Below, in pieces: positions 35,259 to 43,277 of a stretch of 64,000 bases of DNA. The notes beneath the pieces were generated by a model that had not been told where the DNA came from, ran no database searches, and worked only from the letters and a program-made list of their open reading frames with translations. Positions within the stretch are counted from its first letter, which is position 1; every line of letters starts with the position of its first letter. The stretch is from Pseudomonas sp. MWU13-2100. Lineage in GTDB: Bacteria; Pseudomonadota; Gammaproteobacteria; Pseudomonadales; Pseudomonadaceae. The stretch covers positions 1 to 64,000 of the forward strand of contig NZ_JALLIX010000002.1 of NCBI RefSeq assembly GCF_023242365.1, given 5' to 3'. Both the position numbers and the translations under genes were made by a program.

Positions 35259-36631
35259 ACCCGCTCCTCCTTGTCCGTGGCGATCAGATCTTTGCGCTCA
35301 CGCGCCAGCGCCGTGAGCAGGCTGGCGGCCCAGTGTGCGTGCTGGCGCACGAACAGACCTTCGTCCTCGGTCTTGATGCCGCTGAGCTGCGGGTGCATGC
35401 CCATCGCCCGGGCATTCTCGTCGGCGCCCTCCAGCCATTGCCGCGCGCCGCGGCTAAGGTCATTCCAGAGAGGGATCGAGCCCTGGTAGCCGGTCTGGCA
35501 GGAACGGAACTCCTCCAGGTCATCGGGCGTGCCCATGCCGCTGACGTTGAAGAAGTCCTCGTATTGGCGGATGCGGGTGGCCCGCTCCCCGGCGCTTTCG
35601 CCCTTGGGCGCCATGCAATAGATCGTCACCTCGGTCTTGTCGACCGCGATCGGCCGTACCACACGGATTTGTGTCGAGAACTGATCCATCAGATAGACGT
35701 TGGGGTACAGACACAGGTTGCGCGTCTGATCGACGATGAAGTCGGCACGCGCCTCACCCAGACGCTCGGCCAGGGCCTGGCGATGGGCATGCACCGGGCG
35801 AACTTCCGGGTTGAGCAGACGGGTCCAGAGCAGGATATGACCGTGCTCGAAGGCATACACGCCACCCAGGCTTTTTGACCAGCCGTTGGCGTCCACGGTG
35901 CGCGTGCCCTCGGACTCATAGTTGCGGCGCTGCATGGTGGCCGAATAGTTCCAGTGCACGGAACTGACGTGGTAGCCGTCGGCGCCGTTCTCGATCTGCA
36001 GCTTCCAGTTGCCGTCGTAGACATAGGACGAGCTGCCGCGCAGCACCTCCAGACCTTCGGGGGCCTGGTCGACCATCTGGTCGATGATCACCCGGGTTTC
36101 CCCCAGGTAATCGTTCAGTGTCGGCACCTGCTCCGACAGGCTGCCGAACAGAAAGCCGCGATAGTTTTCGAAGCGGCCCAGGCGTCGCAGATCATGGGAA
36201 CCGTCGCAGTCGAAGCTGTCGGGATAGGCGCCGGTCTTGCCATCCTTGACCTTGAGCAGCTTGCCGGCGTTGCTGAAGGTCCAGCCGTGGAACGGGCAGG
36301 TGAACGAGCCTTTGTTGCCTTGTTTATGGCGGCAGAGCATGGCACCACGGTGGGCACAGGCGTTGACCAGGCCATGCAGCACGCCCTGCTTGTCACGGGT
36401 GATCACCACCGGCTGGCGGCCGATGAAGGTGGTGAAGTAGTCGTTGATCTCCGGGACCTGGCTTTCGTGGGCCAGGTAGACCCAACCGCCTTCAAAAATG
36501 TGTTTCATCTCCAGCGAAAACAGTTCGTTGTCGGTGAAGATATCGCGGCGGCAACGGAAAATTCCGCGAGCGGGGTCTTCCTGAACCGACTCGCGGATCT
36601 GGCAGGCGAGTCTGTCGAGTGTGTCGGTCAT
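35255..36631 (-). CDS. benA: Benzoate 1,2-dioxygenase large (alpha) subunit
   Basis: The 458-residue catalytic subunit dihydroxylates benzoate to the cis-diol carboxylate. The Rieske centre is NACAHRGAMLCRHKQGNK plus TCPFHGWTF (residues about 88-122), and the mononuclear iron histidines lie in NGADGYHVSSVHWNY near residue 220. It is the first gene of benABCD. The 85-bp gap to benR carries a TGCA-N6-GGATA operator. ATG 36631 lies 9 bp after a GGAGGG ribosome-binding site. Confidence 0.96.
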   Translation of the reverse strand: MTDTLDRLACQIRESVQEDPARGIFRCRRDIFTDNELFSLEMKHIFEGGWVYLAHESQVPEINDYFTTFIGRQPVVITRDKQGVLHGLVNACAHRGAMLCRHKQGNKGSFTCPFHGWTFSNAGKLLKVKDGKTGAYPDSFDCDGSHDLRRLGRFENYRGFLFGSLSEQVPTLNDYLGETRVIIDQMVDQAPEGLEVLRGSSSYVYDGNWKLQIENGADGYHVSSVHWNYSATMQRRNYESEGTRTVDANGWSKSLGGVYAFEHGHILLWTRLLNPEVRPVHAHRQALAERLGEARADFIVDQTRNLCLYPNVYLMDQFSTQIRVVRPIAVDKTEVTIYCMAPKGESAGERATRIRQYEDFFNVSGMGTPDDLEEFRSCQTGYQGSIPLWNDLSRGARQWLEGADENARAMGMHPQLSGIKTEDEGLFVRQHAHWAASLLTALARERKDLIATDKEERV

Positions 36632-36696
36632 GGGCTGGGCCCTCCATTGTTCTTGTCTCAGGCGCCCTCACCTTATGCCTGCCCCGACCGCCACAA

Positions 36697-36732
36697 TATC
36701 CGTCCCCTGCAAATCGCTATCCGCCCAGCGCA
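36697..36732 (-). promoter_or_regulatory. Tandem BenR/XylS-type operator of the ben promoter
   Basis: Read on the minus strand, TGCG-N6-GGATA (36732-36718) is followed after 6 bp by TGCA-N6-GGATA (36711-36697). Two copies of the XylS/BenR half-site TGCA-N6-GGNTA with a 21-bp period is the arrangement known for the Pm and Pben promoters. The first copy overlaps the benR stop codon. A -10-like CATAAGGT lies downstream, about 20 bp from the second copy. Confidence 0.8.
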
Positions 36733-37685
36733 AGCGCTTCCCGCCGACGACGCCAGGTGTGCGAGGGCAGCTCGCCAAAGCGTTTGCGATAGGTTTCGGA
36801 GAAGCGCCCCAGATGAACGAAGCCATGATCCAGCGCCACTTCGGTGACACTGCGGACGCCCGGTAGCTGCAACAGCGCATGCACCCGTTCCAGCTTGCGC
36901 TGGCGCACATAGTCGCGGGGGGAGATGCCGACATGCCGTTCGAACAGTAAGTACAGGGAGCGCTCGCTGACCCGCGCCACCTCGCGCAATTGCTCTATGC
37001 CGATCTCATCGCACAGATGCGCCTCGATAAATTCGCGCACCGCCTCGAAGCCGCCGGTTTCCTCGGTATCAGGACTGGCCCGTTGGACATTGCTCGCCAG
37101 CAGGGCCAACAGCTTGCTGGCCACGATCCGCTCGTACAGCGCCTGCACCTCGGGCCCCGCGCAGCTCTCGGCTTCGTGACAAATCAGCGCCAACAAGGGC
37201 ACGAAGCCGTCCAGCCCGGCCAGGTTGCGGCTCTGGCTGTCGAAGCGGATGCCCTCGCGCGGGAGCAACCAGTGCTGGTCCAGGCAGGCATTTTCCAGCA
37301 AGCGCACCGGCAGTTTGACGATAAATTTCTCGCAATCGGCCGAATACGTCAGGTTCACCGGATCGTCCGGGTTGATCAGCAGGATCTCACCGGGTGTATA
37401 GATCCGCTCTGCGCCCCGGGAACTTGAGCAGCAATGCCCGCTCAGGAGGATCTGCAGGTGATAGATGGTTTCCAGCGCCGGCGACGTCACCTGGACCCGG
37501 GCGCCGTAGCTGATGCGGCAGAGGTCGAGACTGGAAAAGGTCCGGTGCTTGATGCTCGCCTGCGGGCGGCCCGTGGGCGGCAGGCGAATGCAATGGCTGC
37601 CGACATGTTGATTGACATACTCGGAGACCGCATGGGCATCGGCCTGTTCGAAAATCCGGCTGCGTTCACTCAACAAGGTGGTCAT
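36717..37685 (-). CDS. benR: AraC/XylS-family activator of the ben genes
   Basis: The 322-residue regulator has an N-terminal ligand-sensing half (RISYGARVQVTSPALETIYHLQILLSGHC) and a C-terminal AraC double helix-turn-helix (EIGIEQLREVARVSERSLYLLFERHVGISPRDYVRQRKLERVHALL, then SVTEVALDHGFVHLGRFSETYRKRFGELPS). It should activate benABCD in response to benzoate. The ATG follows AGAGAGG. It lies 100 bp after catA and its stop codon is embedded in its own target operator upstream of benA. Confidence 0.93.
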   Translation of the reverse strand: MTTLLSERSRIFEQADAHAVSEYVNQHVGSHCIRLPPTGRPQASIKHRTFSSLDLCRISYGARVQVTSPALETIYHLQILLSGHCCSSSRGAERIYTPGEILLINPDDPVNLTYSADCEKFIVKLPVRLLENACLDQHWLLPREGIRFDSQSRNLAGLDGFVPLLALICHEAESCAGPEVQALYERIVASKLLALLASNVQRASPDTEETGGFEAVREFIEAHLCDEIGIEQLREVARVSERSLYLLFERHVGISPRDYVRQRKLERVHALLQLPGVRSVTEVALDHGFVHLGRFSETYRKRFGELPSHTWRRRREALALGG

Positions 37686-37784
37686 GGGAAAAGCCTCTCT
37701 TGTTTTTCTATCAAGGCTGGCTAGACGACAAAAGCCCCGCGGGCGGATGCACGCGGGACCTGTAACGCCTGAACGCGGCGAGGG

Positions 37785-38690
37785 TCAGGCTTCGAGCGCC
37801 CGTACCCGCTCACGCTTGTCCTGCTCCTTGGCGGCGTCGGTCGACTGCAAGGCAAAATCGAAATCGATCTCCGCATGCCGCCCGTTCGCATCGTCCTTGA
37901 AGACGATTTCGGCAATCAACTCGTCGCGGGTGGCGTAGGCAAAGTCGTCGTGCAGGTACGGGTCGCCCGCGAGGTTGATCTGCGTGGTCAGGTGACGATG
38001 ACCCGGCGCGGAAATGAAGAAGTGGATATGCGCCGGGCGCTGGCCGTGCCGGCCCAACTGGTCGAGCAACTGCTGGGTCGGGCCATCCGGCGGGCAACCG
38101 TAGCCGGAAGGCACGATGCTCTGGAAGCGATAGCGACCTTCGGCGTCGGTGCGGATCCGCCGACGCAGGTTGAACTCCGATTGCGCCGGGTCGAAGTAGG
38201 AATAGGTGCCGCCGGTGTTGGCGTGCCAGACATCGACCAGCGCATGGGCCAGTGGCTTGCCCTCGAGGTCGCGGACCTGGCCACGCATGAACAGCACAGT
38301 GCCCGGATCGCGGCCGTCATCCAGCCGGGCCTCGCCCTCGCAGAGTGGCGCGCCGGCCACGTACAGCGGCCCTTCGATAGTCCGCGGGGTGCCGCCGACA
38401 TGGCCGGCCTGCTCGTCTTCGGCGTCCAGCAACAGGTCGAGATAGTGTTCCAGACCCAGGCCGGCGACCAGCAGGCCGGCTTCCTGACGGCTGCCCAGTT
38501 CATTCAGGTAGTTCACGGCCTTCCAGAACTCTTCAGGCGAGATCCGCAGCTCTTCGATCAGGCGGATGCTGTCGCTCAGCACCCGGTGGACAATCTGCTT
38601 CACCCGTGGATTGCCGGCAGCCTGGTCAAGGCCGGCGGCGCCTTCGAAGAAGTTCTGGACTTCGGCGGTTTGGGAAATACGAACGGTCAT
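37785..38690 (-). CDS. catA: Catechol 1,2-dioxygenase
   Basis: The 301-residue intradiol dioxygenase cleaves catechol to cis,cis-muconate. The N-terminal helical dimerisation domain precedes the catalytic beta-sandwich with Fe(III) ligands visible as tyrosine in IEGPLYVAGAP, tyrosine in VPSGYGCPPDGP, and histidines in RPAHIHFFISAPGH. ATG 38690 follows GAGGAA; a second in-frame ATG at 38708 is possible. It is the third gene of catBCA and lies 53 bp after catC. Confidence 0.96.
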   Translation of the reverse strand: MTVRISQTAEVQNFFEGAAGLDQAAGNPRVKQIVHRVLSDSIRLIEELRISPEEFWKAVNYLNELGSRQEAGLLVAGLGLEHYLDLLLDAEDEQAGHVGGTPRTIEGPLYVAGAPLCEGEARLDDGRDPGTVLFMRGQVRDLEGKPLAHALVDVWHANTGGTYSYFDPAQSEFNLRRRIRTDAEGRYRFQSIVPSGYGCPPDGPTQQLLDQLGRHGQRPAHIHFFISAPGHRHLTTQINLAGDPYLHDDFAYATRDELIAEIVFKDDANGRHAEIDFDFALQSTDAAKEQDKRERVRALEA

Positions 38691-38743
38691 GCTGGTGTTC
38701 CTCATCATTGTTCTTGTGGATACAAACCTTGGAAAATCCGGGC

Positions 38744-39034
38744 TCAGCGGTCGTCGTCATGGACCGATGAGGGGTGCCTGCACAGCGCCATGACCTCGAT
38801 CTCCATATAGGGATAAAGCGGCAGTTGCATCAAGGTGTCGTGCAGTGCCTGGGCATCCGGCACATCGAACACACTGACATTGGCATACAAGCCGGCAATG
38901 CGCCAAAGGTGCCGCCAGGTGCCTTCCCGTTGCAGGCGCTGGGCCAGTTCGCGTTCGTCGGCCTTGAGTCGCGCGGCCTGTTCGGCGGGCATGTCGGTGG
39001 GCAGTTTGACAGTCATGCGGACGTGAAAAAGCAT
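38744..39034 (-). CDS. catC: Muconolactone delta-isomerase
   Basis: The 96-residue protein isomerises muconolactone to 3-oxoadipate enol-lactone. It starts MLFHVRMTVKLPTDMPAEQA and includes LWRIAGLYANVSVFDVPDAQALHDTLMQLPLYPYMEIEVMAL, all characteristic of CatC (ferredoxin-like fold, decamer in the studied enzyme). ATG 39034 was chosen after AGAGGACCTTCACACC; it lies 28 bp after the catB stop. It is full length. Confidence 0.95.
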   Translation of the reverse strand: MLFHVRMTVKLPTDMPAEQAARLKADERELAQRLQREGTWRHLWRIAGLYANVSVFDVPDAQALHDTLMQLPLYPYMEIEVMALCRHPSSVHDDDR

Positions 39035-39062
39035 GGTGTGAAGGTCCTCTCGGGTCTGGAAG

Positions 39063-40184
39063 TCAGTGGCGGGCAAACCGCGCCAGGCGCTCTTCATCGA
39101 TTGCCAGGCCGAGCCCAGGGGTTTTGGGGATCAGTAACTGGAAATCACGATAGGTCGGCGGTTCGATCAGAATGTCTTCGGTCAGCAGCAGCGGGCCGAA
39201 CAGTTCGGTGTGCCACTCCAGCTTGTCGAGGGTGGCGAAAGCATGCGCGGCCGCCAGAGTGCCGATGCTGCCTTCGAGCATGGTGCCGCCGTACAGGCCG
39301 ATGCCCGCTGCCTCGGCAATCGCGGCAGTACGCAGCACGGCGCGCGGGCCGCCGGTCTTGGCGATCTTCAAGGCGAAAATGCTCGCAGCGCCCATTTGCG
39401 CCAAGGCAAAGCTGTCCTGCACCGACTCGATGGCTTCATCGGCCATCAGCGGGATCGGGCTGTGGGTGCTCAAACGCACCATGCCGGCGCGATCATGGCG
39501 GGACAGCGGCTGTTCGATCAGTTCAACCCCGGCATCGGCCAGTTGACGACAGGCGTGTACCGCCACCGCCTCGCTCCAGGCCTGGTTGATATCCACCCGT
39601 ACGCTGGCGCGCTCGCCCAGGGCGCGCTTGATCGCCGCGACATGGGCGATGTCCCTCGCCGGTTCGCCGGCGCCGATCTTGAGTTTGAAATGGCGGTGAC
39701 GGCGCAGGTCGAGCATGCGCTCGGCTTCCTCGATGTCCTTGCCGGTATCGCCGCTGGCCAGGGTCCAGGCCACTTCCACGCCGTCGCGCAGCCGGCCACC
39801 GAGCAGTTCGGCCAGCGGCAGCCCGAGGCGCTTGCCCTGGGCATCGAGCAAGGCGGTTTCCACCGCCGAGCGGGCGAAGGTATTGCCACGAATGGCCCGG
39901 TCGACCCGCTGCATGGCCGCGTTGACGTTGCTGGCGTCCTGGCCGATCAGCAGCGGCGCGAACCAGGTGTCGAGGTTGACCTTGATGCTTTCCGGGCTTT
40001 CCCCGGCGTACGCCAGGCCACCGATGGTGGTGGCCTCGCCGAGGCCGACGACTCCGTCGCTGCAACGGATACGCAGGATGACCAGCGTCTGGCCGTGCAT
40101 GGTGTGCATCGCCAGTTTGTGCGGGCGAATGGTAGGCAAGTCGACAATCTGGGTATCGAACTGTTCGATCGTTACAGCGCTCAT
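39063..40184 (-). CDS. catB: Muconate cycloisomerase
   Basis: The 373-residue enolase-superfamily enzyme lactonises cis,cis-muconate to muconolactone. The catalytic lysine motif is HFKLKIGAG near residue 165, metal ligands lie in VRVDINQAW, ELIEQPL and MADEAIES, and the general-acid lysine in IFALKIAKTGG. ATG 40184 has GGATACGCC upstream; the in-frame extension to 40250 is unlikely because it would invade the catR promoter region. It is the first gene of catBCA and divergent from catR. Confidence 0.96.
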   Translation of the reverse strand: MSAVTIEQFDTQIVDLPTIRPHKLAMHTMHGQTLVILRIRCSDGVVGLGEATTIGGLAYAGESPESIKVNLDTWFAPLLIGQDASNVNAAMQRVDRAIRGNTFARSAVETALLDAQGKRLGLPLAELLGGRLRDGVEVAWTLASGDTGKDIEEAERMLDLRRHRHFKLKIGAGEPARDIAHVAAIKRALGERASVRVDINQAWSEAVAVHACRQLADAGVELIEQPLSRHDRAGMVRLSTHSPIPLMADEAIESVQDSFALAQMGAASIFALKIAKTGGPRAVLRTAAIAEAAGIGLYGGTMLEGSIGTLAAAHAFATLDKLEWHTELFGPLLLTEDILIEPPTYRDFQLLIPKTPGLGLAIDEERLARFARH

Positions 40185-40270
40185 GGCGTATCCATCTATG
40201 AGGTGTTGGTCTTTGAGCCAAGATTGACGCTCAAGGCGCCGCCGGTCCAATATTGAATAAGTCTCGCTTC

Positions 40271-40285
40271 ATACCCAGGAGGTAT
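40271..40285. promoter_or_regulatory. CatR-type LysR box overlapping the catR ribosome-binding site
   Basis: ATACC-CAGGA-GGTAT is a perfect dyad containing the ATAC-N7-GTAT core of LysR-type recognition sites. It lies immediately before the catR GTG and includes its AGGAGG. Binding here would let CatR repress its own expression while activating catB across the 102-bp divergent region. A second, activation-type half site is not clear to me. Confidence 0.65.
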
Positions 40286-40286
40286 C

Positions 40287-41159
40287 GTGGAGCTTCGTCA
40301 TTTACGCTATTTCAAGGTGCTCGCCCAGACCTTGAACTTCACCCGTGCGGCCGAGCTGTTGAACATCGCCCAGCCGCCCCTGAGCCGGCAGATCCAGCAA
40401 CTGGAGGATGAGTTGGGAGTGCCGCTGCTGGAACGCTCGCGGCCATTGCGCCTGACTGCGGCCGGGCGGTTTTTCCAGGAGCATTCCAGCCAGTTGCTCG
40501 AACAGCTTGAGCGGGTCTGTGACGATACCCGGCGCGTGGCCGCCGGCCGCAAGCGCTGGCTGGGCATCGGCTTTGCGCCATCGACCCTCTATGGCGCCCT
40601 GCCCGATCTGATCCGCCGCCTGCGCAGTTTCGGCGATATCGAGCTGGGCCTGTCGGAACTGATCACCCTGCAGCAACTGGAGGCGCTGAAAAGCGGACGG
40701 ATCGACATAGGCTTTGGCCGGATGCTGTTCGATGACCCGGTCATCGTCCAGAAAGTCCTCCGCCAAGATCCCCTGGTCGCGGCCTTGCCGGCCGGGCATC
40801 CGTTGCTCGGACGGGCGGTCAGCCTGGAAGAGCTGGCCGCGCAGCCATTTATCCTCTACCCCGCCAGCCCACGCCCCAGCTATGCCGATCATGTCCTCGG
40901 CGTGTTCGCCGGGCATGGCCTGAGTATCCACGTAGCGCAGATGGCCAACGAACTGCAGACCACCATCGGCCTGGTGGCGGCCGGGGTCGGCATTGCGCTG
41001 GTGCCCGCGTCGGTCCAGCGCTTGCACCGGGATGACATCGGTTACACATCATTGCAGGACAGCAGCATCACCTCGCCGATCGTACTCAGTTACCGGGTGG
41101 GCGACGTCTCGGAGGTGTTACAACGCTGCCTGCAATTATTGAACAGTCATGAGGAGTAG
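40287..41159 (+). CDS. catR: LysR-family activator of the catechol branch
   Basis: The 290-residue LysR regulator has the N-terminal winged helix ELRHLRYFKVLAQTLNFTRAAELLNIAQPPLSRQIQQLEDELG and a periplasmic-binding-like effector domain (WLGIGFAPSTLYGALPDLIRR, LVAALPAGHPLL, GLVAAGVGIALVPAS). Such CatR/BenM proteins sense cis,cis-muconate. Translation starts at GTG 40287, 4 bp after a strong AGGAGG. It is divergent from catBCA. Confidence 0.92.
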   Translation: MELRHLRYFKVLAQTLNFTRAAELLNIAQPPLSRQIQQLEDELGVPLLERSRPLRLTAAGRFFQEHSSQLLEQLERVCDDTRRVAAGRKRWLGIGFAPSTLYGALPDLIRRLRSFGDIELGLSELITLQQLEALKSGRIDIGFGRMLFDDPVIVQKVLRQDPLVAALPAGHPLLGRAVSLEELAAQPFILYPASPRPSYADHVLGVFAGHGLSIHVAQMANELQTTIGLVAAGVGIALVPASVQRLHRDDIGYTSLQDSSITSPIVLSYRVGDVSEVLQRCLQLLNSHEE

Positions 41160-41241
41160 CAATTTTCCGGGCGCGTTTCATTTGTCTGATCGCGTGGTTG
41201 CTTGCAAACTGCCAATCTGCCGTGATCTACAAGGAGCCAGA

Positions 41242-41673
41242 ATGACCGAGCACAGCACGGGGGTCACCCTCACCGCCAAGGGCCTGGTGTTCGAGGATGA
41301 CTGCGGCGAACCCTTTCTCCAGGACGACGCCGTGCGCGGGTTGCTGGAGAAGGTCTTTGCCGGTAGCGGCGTCGATATCAGCGCGATCCATACCCAGAGC
41401 CAGTACAAGAAGGCCCTGCGGCATGTGATGATCAGTTCGATCCAGGGGCCGGGCGGTATCGAGGCAATCCTGGCCATGGCGCTGCAAGGGGTCGAGTTGC
41501 TGCATCAGCAATTCGCCGGGCGCGAGGACTTCCAGTCGCGGCTGTGTGCCGGTGCGCTGCAAGGCCTGCTCAATGGCGACCCCGACGGCTTGGCCAAGGC
41601 CAAGAGGGCCAGCAGGATACTTTCCAGCGGCTTGCGGCCGGTCGCCAGTCTCCCGGACAAACAGGACCTGTAG
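41242..41673 (+). CDS. Hypothetical protein downstream of catR, 143 aa
   Basis: ATG 41242 has a strong AAGGAG site 6 bp upstream, and the frame encodes a soluble acidic/helical protein: MTEHSTGVTLTAKGLVFEDD, VRGLLEKVFAGSGVDISAIHTQSQYKKALRHVMISS, ILAMALQGVELLHQQF, LCAGALQGLLNGD. No signal peptide, membrane segment or known motif is visible. I do not recognise the family. It follows catR on the same strand after 82 bp and is followed by a REP pair, so it may be read through from catR or have its own promoter. Confidence 0.7.
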   Translation: MTEHSTGVTLTAKGLVFEDDCGEPFLQDDAVRGLLEKVFAGSGVDISAIHTQSQYKKALRHVMISSIQGPGGIEAILAMALQGVELLHQQFAGREDFQSRLCAGALQGLLNGDPDGLAKAKRASRILSSGLRPVASLPDKQDL

Positions 41674-41678
41674 GCGCA

Positions 41679-41749
41679 GAGCCTGCTCGCGAAGGAGGCG
41701 CTGCAGATCCGCGGTGAATGGCCGCTTGCAGCGATTCGCGGGCAAGCTC
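41679..41749. repeat. REP/REPIN-like inverted pair
   Basis: GAGCCTGCTCGCGAA (41679-41693) faces TTCGCGGGCAAGCTC (41735-41749), 13 of 15 bases pairing, followed by TGCTCCTACA. This is the typical Pseudomonas REP core in inverted arrangement, lying just after a gene. Confidence 0.75.
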
Positions 41750-41802
41750 TGCTCCTACAAAGGTATGCGACCAGCCAGGGAGCGTCGGGCCGGCCAGGGA
41801 AG

Positions 41803-43101
41803 TCAACGCTTTGGCCTGTTGAGTACTTCGCACAAGCGATTCACGCACACTGAACCCACCACCGCGAGAATGATCGGCACCAGGAAATCGTGGTCGATCC
41901 GGGTGAATTCCGCCACCAGTACAATGGCAGTGATCGGCATGCTCATGGATGCGGCCAGGAACGCTGCCGCGCCGACGATGGCGAAGGCCCCCAGCGCTAT
42001 ACCTGGCCAGGCCAGACTCCATACCCCGCCCAGGAGAATCGCCATCAACGCCCCGATCGCCAAGGCGGGCGTCAGCAACCCGCCTTCGGCCCCCGCCCGC
42101 AAGCTGCCACAGGTCACCAGCAGCTTGGCCAGCAACAGGGCGGCCGCCAGCCCCAGGGTCAGTTCACCGTCAAAGCCCAACTGCGCCGGCCCCTTGCCGT
42201 TGCCCAGCACCTGGGGCAGATAGACCGCCACGCAGCCGATCAGGGTGAAGTTGATCAAGGACAGCACCGGCAGCCGCCAGCCGCGGGCGGCATTCAAGCG
42301 GGAGCGGCCCGTCAATTGCACGAAGCCATAGGCGGCGAGCCCGAAGAGCGGCCCAGCAAGCACCGACCAGATAAGCAGCCCAGGGGTCAGTGGCAGGTTC
42401 GGCACCACGTACTGCACCTGAGCCCCCAGTCCGATCCAAGCCACGGCGGCGGCAATGGCCGAGGTAGTCAGCGCAATGATTGCCGCCGGCCAGCTGAAGA
42501 CCACCATGAGCCCTTCCAGGGCGAACACCGCACCGCCCAAGGGGACGTTGTAGACCGCCGCCAATCCGGCGCCCGCGCCGCAGGCAATCAGCAAGCGGTG
42601 CGTATCGGGGTCCAACCTGGCCTTGCGCGACAACCAGGCGCCCAGCAAGGCGCCGATCTCGCGCGGGGCGACCTCACGGCCCAGGGGAGACCCCAGGCCA
42701 ACGGTGATGATCTGTAACAGCGCATGACACACCGTGGTCCCGGGCGGCATCGTTGGCGCATCGGAGGAGACGGCTTTCCGGATTCCGACCAGCGGGCGTC
42801 CGAATCGGTAGATTGCCCACCAGCCCAGACCGGCCACCACGCCGCACAGCGCCAGGACCAGGACCCGGCGCGAAGTCGAGGCGCTGCTCACGCCGATCAG
42901 GAAACTTTCATGGCTGGTCAGGCTGTCCTGGCCATAGCCATAGGCCAGGTGCTGGATCGCATGCAACAGCATCGCCAGCAGCGTACCGCCGAGGCCCGCA
43001 CCAATACCGGTCAGGATCACCACGAGGGAGAGAACGAATAATGCGTGGGCTTTGGAGCGAACCTTGATTTCAGTGTGTAGCGACGATTCCGGCATGGCCA
43101 T
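41803..43101 (-). CDS. ClC-family chloride channel / antiporter (ClcB-like)
   Basis: The 432-residue inner-membrane protein has ten or more hydrophobic segments and ClC motifs: GLGSPLGREVAPREIGALLG near residue 135 (with the gating glutamate in GREVAP), CGAGAGLAAVYNVPLGGAVFALEG, and GSLRAGAEGGLLTPALAIGA near residue 340 followed by AAFLAASMSMPITAIVLVAEFT. It exchanges chloride and protons or conducts chloride. There is no CBS domain at the C-terminus, so it is the short bacterial type. It is monocistronic by position. Confidence 0.9.
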   Translation of the reverse strand: MAMPESSLHTEIKVRSKAHALFVLSLVVILTGIGAGLGGTLLAMLLHAIQHLAYGYGQDSLTSHESFLIGVSSASTSRRVLVLALCGVVAGLGWWAIYRFGRPLVGIRKAVSSDAPTMPPGTTVCHALLQIITVGLGSPLGREVAPREIGALLGAWLSRKARLDPDTHRLLIACGAGAGLAAVYNVPLGGAVFALEGLMVVFSWPAAIIALTTSAIAAAVAWIGLGAQVQYVVPNLPLTPGLLIWSVLAGPLFGLAAYGFVQLTGRSRLNAARGWRLPVLSLINFTLIGCVAVYLPQVLGNGKGPAQLGFDGELTLGLAAALLLAKLLVTCGSLRAGAEGGLLTPALAIGALMAILLGGVWSLAWPGIALGAFAIVGAAAFLAASMSMPITAIVLVAEFTRIDHDFLVPIILAVVGSVCVNRLCEVLNRPKR

Positions 43102-43277
43102 TCAAGACTCCGCGAGGTCGGGTGCACAACGACCGGATGGCCGCACGCCGGAAGTTATTATGTCGCCTGCCGCGACATCTGCACATCCCGCTCTGCCAGC
43201 CACCCGGGCGTCACCCGATCCTCAGGTGGTTGCCTCTTTCCCGACATGGGTACCCACCTGGAGGATCTGGCCAGCGA

